From positions 46,565,565-46,629,564 of the forward strand of contig OX411555.1 of the NCBI GenBank assembly GCA_948146395.1: DNA of 64,000 nt. The letters are read 5' to 3'. The notes below the pieces were generated by a model. It saw only the letters and a program-made list of their open reading frames with translations. It searched no databases and was not told the DNA's origin. The stretch comes from Fragum whitleyi. Taxonomy: Eukaryota > Mollusca > Bivalvia > Cardiida > Cardiidae. Each line of letters opens with the position of its first letter. The stretch's first letter is position 1. The position numbers and the translations under genes are program-made. Shown in pieces: positions 56,752 through 64,000 of this stretch.

Positions 56752-57010
56752 GTTAATTCTTTCTGATCGTCTTTGTGAATCTTTTGGGCATATTATTATT
56801 TGATGACAAAACGCAGTGTTTTACTGCGTTATGTCATCAAATTGTAGTATGCCCACTTTCATTCTTTTGTCAACTTTGTTTTATGCAAAGTCATTCTTAG
56901 CAGGATCTTTGGTGTTTGTGACGTCATATAAACCAATGTTTGAAATGACGCGCTTTTATGGCCGCGCCCGTATTATTCCGAGGTCTTTTCCATAGAATCC
57001 CGGAGGGTTA
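56752..57010 (+). repeat. Dispersed repeat with long imperfect hairpin (56785-56855)
   Basis: TGGGCATA, TTTGATGACAaAACGCAGT, loop GTTTT, ACTGCGTTaTGTCATCAAA, TATGCCCA: about 27 paired bases per arm with a symmetric internal loop. The downstream part is shared with 26211-26410. A related hairpin (ACAAAACACAGTAAAACACTG) is at 22305-22335. Confidence 0.7.
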
Positions 57011-57351
57011 TCGATTGAGTGTGTTAGTCAGTCTGTACAAATTTGGACATGGAGTGAGTATCTACATAAATTTTATGGATGGATTTCATAGTAACTTTTA
57101 GTAATTGTTATTCAACATTGTGTATATGTGCCATTTGAAAACATTGCTTGGGTCATGCTAAGGTCAGGGTCACAGCTCATGGACAAACATTAAAATTGGG
57201 CTTGAATGGAGCTAAAGTAAATTTGCACAAAAAAATATTCTTTATCGTGTGTAGATTTGCCTTTTGAATCAAATTTTCAGATACTTTTCAGGTTAAGGTC
57301 ACAACATAACATCAAACTTTGTTATTAAGCTTATCAGGCAGCTATTTCACA
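57011..57351. other. No recognised feature
   Basis: AT-rich. ATTTTCAGATACTTTTCAG near 57285 offers acceptor-like sites without a convincing exon. Confidence 0.35.
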
Positions 57352-57776
57352 TTCTTTAATGCTTTTCCATGGTTTATCAAGAAATAACGGTAGATTATCA
57401 CTTGATAATCTCACTGCAAAAGCAGTGAAATTGTCAAAAACTTATACCCTGCTATTGTGCCTTTCATCCTTTCTGACGACAACTATGCGGGGCAAAATAA
57501 GTGACTTCACAATGAACGTTGCATAGCAATCACACGCAAAATGATGTACTCTACGAAAATATTACCTAGAAATTTCGCATTTTGTCTCCTTTTTGCAATA
57601 AAGAAATAGAATAATCGTTTGTTTTTCGAGTAAGATCGATTAATATTTCATTTCATGAACAACAAAAGCTATATTTTCACTCTTGGCTCTGTCACTCGTG
57701 AAATTATGGCTTCTGTTGTTCACTCAATGAATATAAATCGATCTTACACTGAAACAAACAATTATCCTCTATTTAA
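57352..57776 (+). repeat. Dispersed repeat PR2, copy 2
   Basis: GAAATAACGGTAGATTATCAC, TATGCGGGGCAAAATAAGTG, GAACGTTGCATAGCAATCAC and GATTAATATTTCATTTCATG match 48717-49160 in the same orientation. Hairpin 1 is intact and hairpin 2 is more diverged here. Confidence 0.85.
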
Positions 57777-58187
57777 TGGAAATATTCTTAGATAATTTGG
57801 CACAAATTTTCTACATTATAACTAAATTTGAAATAGATTTTCAAATAGCTCTAAAGTCAAAGGTCATTGTCAAATGTTGAGATAAGATGTATCTGGGGTG
57901 TATCTCAGAAATCAAATGATTGATTTCTTATATTCATTTGGCATGAATATTGTTCAGATGTGCAATTTTTAATACATTTCCCTATGTTGTTTCTTCTAGT
58001 GTCAGGCATATTTTGTGACTATTTTCTGATTGTGTTCCTCTATGAAAATATTGTCAATGTGAAATGCTTTATGTAAGGGTTTATTTAGAGGATTCTTTCA
58101 ATCGAAGTGAAGAACTATTAATGAATTTATGCATATGATCCATAGCCAAACCAAGTTAGCTCAGTTCACAAACCATTTGGCTGTCAA
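57777..58187. other. No recognised feature
   Basis: AT-rich, no gene or repeat recognised. Confidence 0.35.
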
Positions 58188-58380
58188 TCCTGGGGTCTGT
58201 TTCATCAAAACATTTAAGACGTATTTTTGTCTTAATGATGACTTCCCACATATTAAGAACAAAAATCACGTATCACCAATCTTTCAATACCTATGTTAAG
58301 TTATTGTTGTTGTTACTGTTTCGTTAGTCATCAGTAAGACAAAAATATGTCTTAAATGTTTTGATGAAACAGGCCCCTGG
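58188..58380. mobile_element. MITE M3 with ~50-bp TIRs
   Basis: Left GGTCTGTTTCATCAAAACAT then TTAAGACGTATTTTTGTCTT. Right AAGACAAAAATATGTCTTAA then ATGTTTTGATGAAACAGGCC. CCTGG lies on both outer sides (58189-58193 and 58376-58380) and may be the target duplication. It has no coding capacity, and the superfamily is not assignable from ends alone. Confidence 0.8.
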
Positions 58381-58565
58381 AACCTAGAGTTAGACCACTT
58401 GCTTGGCACTTCAGACATTTGACAGAATTCATTGCTGCTCATTGTCTTCATTGAGTGATAAGTACTTAGCGTAAGTGGTATGATCAGCAGGTGACTTGGG
58501 TTAAATGTTGTGATTGTACTTGTTTAAGAAACAATTTTAAACTAAGGGTAGGTGCACCATGAAAC

Positions 58566-58909
58566 CAGGGTTGTGGAATTCCAATACCTACCTGTCCATC
58601 ATGGCTTTGTCTACTTGAAGACAAGTACTTTTTTCTAAGCCACTCGTCAGTGGACCAGTACATACCAATACAAGGTACAAAAAAAGATCAAAGAGACTGA
58701 CTATCATAATGTTAGTATCAAAGGGTAGTAAACATTGTTTTTGATGAAGAAAATGCTGGGGTCCAGCATTTTTTTTTCTTTAAAAAAATGTTTCTTAAAA
58801 TTGGCAGATTTTCTTTTGAGGACAAGTTATTTTTTTATCCTAAACAAGTTGAAAATTGTCTTTTACTTGTCTGGAGACAAGTGGGGAAATTTGTATTTTC
58901 ACACTCCTG
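58566..58909. mobile_element. hAT-like MITE M1, uninterrupted copy
   Basis: CAGGGTTGTGGAATTCC at the left and TTTTCACACTCCTG at the right, flanked by ATGAAAC on both sides (58559-58565, 58910-58916). The central hairpin GAAAATGCTGgggtcCAGCATTTTTTTTTC is retained. It shows the empty arrangement of the region that carries M2 in the copy at 3357. Confidence 0.75.
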
Positions 58910-58934
58910 ATGAAACACAATAAAATTGCAAAAA

Positions 58935-58972
58935 TATTTAAGGTGGCATTGAACCCCCATTCAAAGAAACGT
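58935..58972 (+). mobile_element. SINE 3'-tail-like fragment
   Basis: TTTAAGGTGGCATTGAACCCC and CATTCAAAGAAAC resemble the SINE 3' end. Diverged and short. Confidence 0.4.
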
Positions 58973-59451
58973 GATTCCTACTGCAGCTGCACTACTATGA
59001 TACAAACCATAACTTAAGACATTGCACTTTTACCTGCAGTGTGTCAAGGCAGAATATCACTCTCTCTTCATCTGTCCAAAAAATTCAGAATGTTCATGCT
59101 CTTTGCCAAATTGATAAAAATGGAATTGCATTTATGTGATGCTATCATCAAAGTACTGCAGTGGGAATCAATTACTGGAAGGAACAACCTGAATTGCATG
59201 TTTGTGCTGTATTATTCACAGAGAAAAAAATGAATAGATTGTGATATACCACTATTTTATTGCTGAGATCTTACTTCCTTTTACTTAACAAGAATAAAAA
59301 TACCTGCCCATTCCTTTATTTAAAGATACAGAAGATAAAGCTATCTAATATAATATACATGTATGTATATGATATTATGTTGCACTTACTTTTGGTACCA
59401 CTACTGTCAAAACTTATTTAGAAATATATGATCTTTTTAACACTTGTTTGA
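58973..59451. other. No recognised feature
   Basis: An AT-rich palindrome-like stretch (ATATACATGTATGTATAT) is at 59353-59370. No gene supported. Confidence 0.35.
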
Positions 59452-59690
59452 ATGGGGTTTAACACAGCTTAAAACAACAACCTTTCATTCATAATACAGA
59501 AGCTTGAGCTGGATTCCTGACCTTCCTAATCTCCAGCTGTTATCCTACTTAGGTTTATGATTATCCACCGATTAGTGGGTGACAAATGCTGGAAAGCATA
59601 TGTGCCGCAAGCAAAGATCAAACCCATGACATCCCATCATTGAAGTTTGAGAATCTAATGCCCTACCAAATGCACGATGGAGAACGCCCT
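59452..59690 (-). mobile_element. tRNA-derived SINE 8, diverged
   Basis: Minus-strand head: complement of ATGCACGATGGAGAACGCC, and box B complement AGATCAAACCC. The body complement (TTATGATTATCCACCGATTA; CCTAATCTCCAGCTG) is clear. The tail complement is TTTGAATGGGGTTTAACAC. Confidence 0.75.
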
Positions 59691-59697
59691 TCTTTTT

Positions 59698-61302
59698 AGC
59701 TCACCTGAGCACGAAGTGCTCAAGGTGAGCTTTTGGGGTTACTTGATGTCCGTCGTCCGTCGTGCGTTGTGCGTTGTGCGTCGTGCGTCGTCAACATTTA
59801 CCTTGTGGACACTCTAGAGGCCATATTTTTAGCCCAATCAACCTGAAAATTGGTCAGAATGATTATCTTGATGAAATCTCGGACAAGTTCGAAATTGGGT
59901 CAAGTGGGGTCAAAAACTAGGTCACGGGGTCAAATCTTAGAAAAACCTTGTGGACACTTTAGAGGCCATATTTTAAGCCCAATCAACCTGAAAATTGGTC
60001 AGAATGATTATCTTGATGAATTCTCGGACAAGTTCGAAATTGGGTCAAGTGGGGTAAAAAACTAGGTCACGGGGTCAAATCTTAGAAAAACCTTGTGGAC
60101 ATTTTAGAGGCCATATTTTTAGCCCAATCAACCTGAAAATTGGTCAGAATGATTATCTTGATGAAATCTCGGACAAGTTCGAAATTGGGTCAAGTGGGGT
60201 CAAAAACTAGGTCACAGGGTCAAATTTTAGAAAAACATTGTGGACACTCTAGAGGCCATATTTTTAGCCCAATCAACCTGAAAATTGGTCAGAATGATTA
60301 TCTTGATGATATCTCGGACAAGGTCGAAATTGGGTCAAGTGGGGTCAAAAACTAGGTCACGGGGTCAAATCTTAGAAAAACCTTGTGGACACTCTAGAGG
60401 CCATATTTTTAGCCCAATCAACCTGAAAATTAATCAGAATGATTATCTTGATGAAATCTGGGACAAGTTTGGAATTGGGTCAAGTGGGTCAAAAACTAGG
60501 TCATAGGGTCAAATCTTAGAAAAACCTTGTGGACACTCTAGAGGCCATATTTTTGGCCCAATCAACCTGAAAATTGGTCAGAATGATTATCTTAATGAAA
60601 TCTCGGACAAATTTGAAATTGGGTCAACTGGGATCAAAATCTAGGTCACTGGGTCAAATCTAGAAAAAACCTTGTGGACACTTTAGAGGCCATATTTTAA
60701 GCCCAATCAACCTGAAAATTGGTCAGAATCATCATCTTGATGAAATCTCAGACAAGTTCAAAATTGGGTCAAGTGGGGTCAAAAACTAGGTCGCTGGGTC
60801 AAATCTTAGAGAATCAATGTGGACACCCTAGAGGCCATATTTTTAGCCCAAACAACCTGAAAATTGGTCAGAATGATTATCTTGATGAAATCTCGGACAA
60901 GTTCGAAATTGGGTCAAGTGGGTCAAAAACTAGGTCACGGGGTCAAATCTTAGAAAAACCTTGTGGACACTTTAGAGGCCATATTTTAAGCCCAATCAAC
61001 CTGAAAATTGGTCAGAATCATCATCTTGATGCAATCTCAGACAAGTTCGAAATTGGGTCAAGTGGGGTCAAAAACTAGGTCACAGGGTCAAATCTTAGAA
61101 AAACCTTGTGGACACTCTAGAGGCCATATTTTTAGCCCAATCAACCTGAAAATTGGTCAGAATGATTATCTTGATGAAATCTTGGACAAGTTTGGAATTG
61201 GGTCAAGTGGAGTCAAAAACTAGGTCATGGGGTCAAATCTTAGAAAAACATTTTAAGATTGTTAATTCAGGTGAGCGATTAAGGGCCACTATGGCCCTCT
61301 TG
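59698..61302 (+). mobile_element. Family A hairpin-capped element A8
   Basis: 5' hairpin with loop gaa, array GTCCGTCGTCCGTCGTGCG, then ~10 monomers of 145 bp nearly identical to A5 (CCCAATCAACCTGAAAATTGG; GGGTCAAGTGGGGTCAAAAAC). 3' hairpin AGGGCCA cta TGGCCCT CTTG, identical to A5. One unit lacks a single base, so the phase of the apparent frames shifts. The left flank is TCTTTTT. Confidence 0.93.
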
Positions 61303-61399
61303 TTTAAAATAGCAATATTGGTGAAACTACAATCTGTGATTAACAGGTTTTAATTTGGCACTATATCATTTTTGGGTGTCTTTGCTTAAGATACAAGGT

Positions 61400-62756
61400 G
61401 GTTGAAGCAAATTGATTGTCTGTTTGTGATAATGATTAATGTCAAATGTATAAACAATCAGATTTTGTCTTTGTTCAAGAAACATGACTGGAAAAGCTAT
61501 CTGATTTCTGTGTGTGTTCAAGACACATGGCTGGTAAAGCAAACTGATTGCCTTTGTGTGTTCAAGACACATGGCTGGTAAAGCAAATTGATTGTCTGAG
61601 TATGTTCAAGAAACATGTCTGATTAAGCAAACTTATTGTCTGTGTTTATTCAAGATGCGTAGCTGGTAAACAAACTGATTGTCAGTGTGTGTTCAAACAC
61701 ATGGCTGGATAAGCAAATTTATTATCTGTGTGTGTTCAAGAAACATGTCTGATTAAGCAAACTTATTGTCTGTGTTTTTTCAAGCTGCGTAGCTGGTAAA
61801 CAAACTGATTGTCAGTGTGTGTTCAAACACATGGCTGGATAAGCAAATTTATTATCTGTGTGTGTTCAAGACACATGGCTGGAAAACAGAATGTCTGTGT
61901 TTATTCAAGATGCATGGCTGGAATAGCAAACTGATTGTCTGTGTGAGTTCAAGACACATGGCTGGATAAGCAAATTTATTGTCTGAGTATGTTCATAAAA
62001 CATGTCTGATTAAGCAAACTTATTGTCTGTCTGTGTTCAAGACACATTGCTGGTAAAACAAACTGATTGTCTGTGTGAGTTCAAGACACATGGCTCGATA
62101 AGCAAATTTATTATCTGTGTGTGTTCAAGACACATGGCTGGAAAACAGAATGTCTGTGTTTATTCAAGATGCGTGGCTGGAAAAGCAAACTGATTGTCTG
62201 TGTGAGTTCAAGACATATGGTTGGTTAAGCAAATAAATTGTCTGTGTGGTTTCAAGACACATAGCTGGATAACAAATTGATTGTCTGTTTTTGTTCAAGA
62301 CACATGGGTGGATAACCACACTTATTGCCTGTGTGTGTGTTCAAGACACATTTCTGGATAACAAATTGATTGTCTGTTTTTGTTCAAGACACATGGGTGG
62401 ATAAGCAAAATGATTGTCTGTGTGTGTTCAAGACACATAGCTGGTAAAGCAAACTGATTGTCTGTGTATGTTAAGGACACATGGCTGGTTAAGCAAAATG
62501 ATTGTCTGTTAGTGTGTTCAAGACACATTGCTCGATAAGCAAATTGATTGTCTATGAATGTTCAAGACACATGGCTGGTTAAAAACCTGATTGTGTGTGT
62601 TCTAGACCCATGGCTGGTTAAGCAAACTGTTTGTTTGCGTGTGTTCAAGACACATGGCTGGATAAGCAGACATATTCTGTGTGTGTTCAAGACATATGGA
62701 TGGATAAGCAAACTGATTATCTATGTGTGTCCAAGACACATGGGTGGATAAGCATT
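61400..62756 (+). repeat. Minisatellite, ~46-bp units, with a 130-bp higher-order step
   Basis: About 28 units of the form AAGCAAACTGATTGTCTGTG, TGTGTTCAAGACACATGGCT, GGTA. Each carries the short inverted pair TGTGT tcaag ACACA. 61611-61740 is repeated almost exactly at 61741-61870 (both start AAACATGTCTGATTAAGC), a 130-bp higher-order duplication. Several frames are open by chance of composition. Not CRISPR: no separate repeat/spacer structure. Confidence 0.92.
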
Positions 62757-62899
62757 ATAATTTTTCATTTGTGTTTAGGCTTCTTTGCCGGGTAGGCAAA
62801 CTCATGGTATTTCCATTCTGTAAAGGCACTTTTGACATGTTGGCTTCAACCGTGTATACCATACCTCTATTTAAGTGTAAATGTTGATTTCCTATGGAA
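62757..62899. other. Spacer, no recognised feature
   Basis: Short spacer between the minisatellite and M8. Confidence 0.35.
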
Positions 62900-63105
62900 G
62901 CCAGGGGTCCAGATAAGAGGGGATAAAGCCAGTCTAAAATCATTATTTCCGAATGAAACCCTATATTGTGGGTACTTATTTGAAACGTCTCAGTGAGACG
63001 TTTCAAATGAATACCAAAAATATAGGATTTAAGTTAGGAATGATGAAAAATTTTGATTTGAAAACCAAAATACTCCCTGTATGTAGACCTGGGAAGCCCT
63101 GGTGG
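62900..63105. mobile_element. Inverted-repeat element M8
   Basis: Perfect core ATTTGAAACGTCTCA g TGAGACGTTTCAAAT (62978-63008). The flanking pairs CCTATATT/AATATAGG and AATCATT/AATGATG extend the arms to about 60 bp. CCAGGGG (62901) and GCCCTGG (63098) may be the ends. A diverged relative is at 33770-33905. Confidence 0.65.
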
Positions 63106-63758
63106 TTTATTGAGCATTATGTTGTCTGTAGACCAATCTATGACACAATACTATAAAACATAGCAATCATCGTGTGTTAATACATCAAAGGTAATTTACA
63201 GAGAAAAAATGGAGTGTAAAAAGTCAAAGTAAACCTTGTTGTCTGGAAAAACTGTCATTAGGCATTAATTTAACACAGGGGAAGCTATTTTTCTTTGTCC
63301 CAGAATGCTGGTGGTTTTTACGTCATGGCAAATTACCAACCAGTGAGGGTAAATTCTGTAACTTTACCTGCTCTAGAAATGATAGAACCTGTTGAATTTA
63401 TACGTCATTTCTGTCTTTTATCTGAAGCACCTTGCATTATGAATTGTTCCAAAAATTTCGGAAAGTAACGGTATACAGGACAGTTTAGAATGGCCACAGT
63501 CGTTTTTGTTAGCATTTTCAGAAAATGTTCTTTTGTAGTTCTATTACAAGCCTCTTTAATCCAAGTTCATATTAACAAGTGCTGAACAAAAACATAATTT
63601 ATGAGGGGGAGCAAGGTAAAAAAGTATGCCAGACTTCTTTTTAGAGACAGGGGACCTAATTGTAAGATTTGCAATGGTTTAATTCCCTTTGAAAAACCAA
63701 GTCTAGCGGCCAGACTAAGGACAGTTATGTTGCTGTAAACTTCGCCATCAAATTTTTT
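63106..63758. other. Mostly unassigned; 63630-63725 dispersed repeat
   Basis: The segment AGAGACAGGGGACCTAATTG to GTCTAGCGGCCAGACTAAG matches 46590-46690. Nothing else recognised. Confidence 0.45.
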
Positions 63759-64000
63759 AGCGTCACTTGCCGAACGCCGCTGGGACCAGTGTCATGGCAT
63801 TGTGATTGTCATTTGTCACTCTGTTCATTATCTTGTACTAAATTTTCCGTACATAAACTACTCATTAAATGAAAATAAGACCAAATCCTCCTTTATTATG
63901 GATAACTAGAGAATAAGCAATTGATACGCGTGAATCGCCATTGCATGGACGTCTAAAATGTTCAGAGCCTTGCAAGGTCATCTTGGATAAAACAATTTGA
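63759..64000 (+). mobile_element. Diverged family D element, right side outside window (D5)
   Basis: AGCGTCACTTGCCGAACGCC and GCTGGGACCAGTGTCATGGC after TTTTTT correspond to the D 5' hairpin and the following CTATTGTCATGGCGTTGTG. The hairpin has lost several pairs and the GTCC array is reduced to GTCATTTGTCACTCTGTTC. The 3' end lies outside. Confidence 0.6.

Noticed and set aside
61400..62756. CRISPR-like array
   Set aside because: The ~46-bp units are continuous degenerate repeats without distinct spacers, and the context is eukaryotic.

Overview
The window looks like gene-poor, AT-rich eukaryotic DNA, most likely from a bivalve mollusc. That assignment is an inference from the repeat types: tRNA-derived SINEs ending in TCAA repeats, and dispersed elements with a GTCC-rich stretch followed by ~150-bp tandem units, an organisation known from the oyster 'pearl' repeats and from Helentron-type elements. 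No bacterial gene organisation is visible. The only host coding sequence I can defend is a small possible last exon at 49837-49938 with a thrombospondin-type-1-like cysteine pattern. Most long open frames are by-products of tandem repeats.

The dominant content is a set of more than 20 copies of hairpin-capped elements. Most start with A directly after a T-run and open with a perfect or near-perfect hairpin. A short CpG-containing GTCC/GTCT/GTCG array and then ~145-163-bp tandem monomers follow. They close with a second small hairpin and CTTG or CTAG before further Ts. I label the families A (AGCTCACCTGAGCAC), B (ATACGCCCGTC), C (ATGCCCC), D (AGCTCCACTGGCT), E, F (ATCCCCCGCCG), G (TAGTCCCCCA), H and I (ATGCTCCCC). 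Every copy I found lies in the same (+) orientation. Ends and cores are mixed: one 5' hairpin (A) carries at least five different monomer types, while one 156-bp monomer type is found behind three unrelated 5' hairpins (B, F, G). Several copies sit inside each other, and pre-insertion sites are present in the same window.

Layout: 1-18.9 kb holds family D, C, E and F elements, TTAA-type MITEs, a three-level nest (3.4-5.6 kb) and a SINE cluster (7.7-10.8 kb). 18.9-24.2 kb is a block without hairpin-capped elements. 24.2-26.2 kb is an internally deleted CR1/L2-type LINE. 27.4-33 kb is C3 plus the nest G>A2>A3. 34-43 kb is a TTAA transposon and the four-level nest B>A4>(A5, A6>a long-TIR transposon). 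45-54 kb has D2, SINEs, palindromic repeats and the possible exon. 54.5-56.8 kb is A7 with a 301-bp higher-order repeat. 59.7-61.3 kb is A8. 61.4-62.8 kb is a ~46-bp minisatellite. A diverged D element runs off the right edge.

The mobile elements appear non-autonomous: no Rep/helicase, piggyBac, hAT or full reverse transcriptase is encoded here. All coordinates and alignments were made by eye, so element boundaries carry a few bases of uncertainty, more for old copies.
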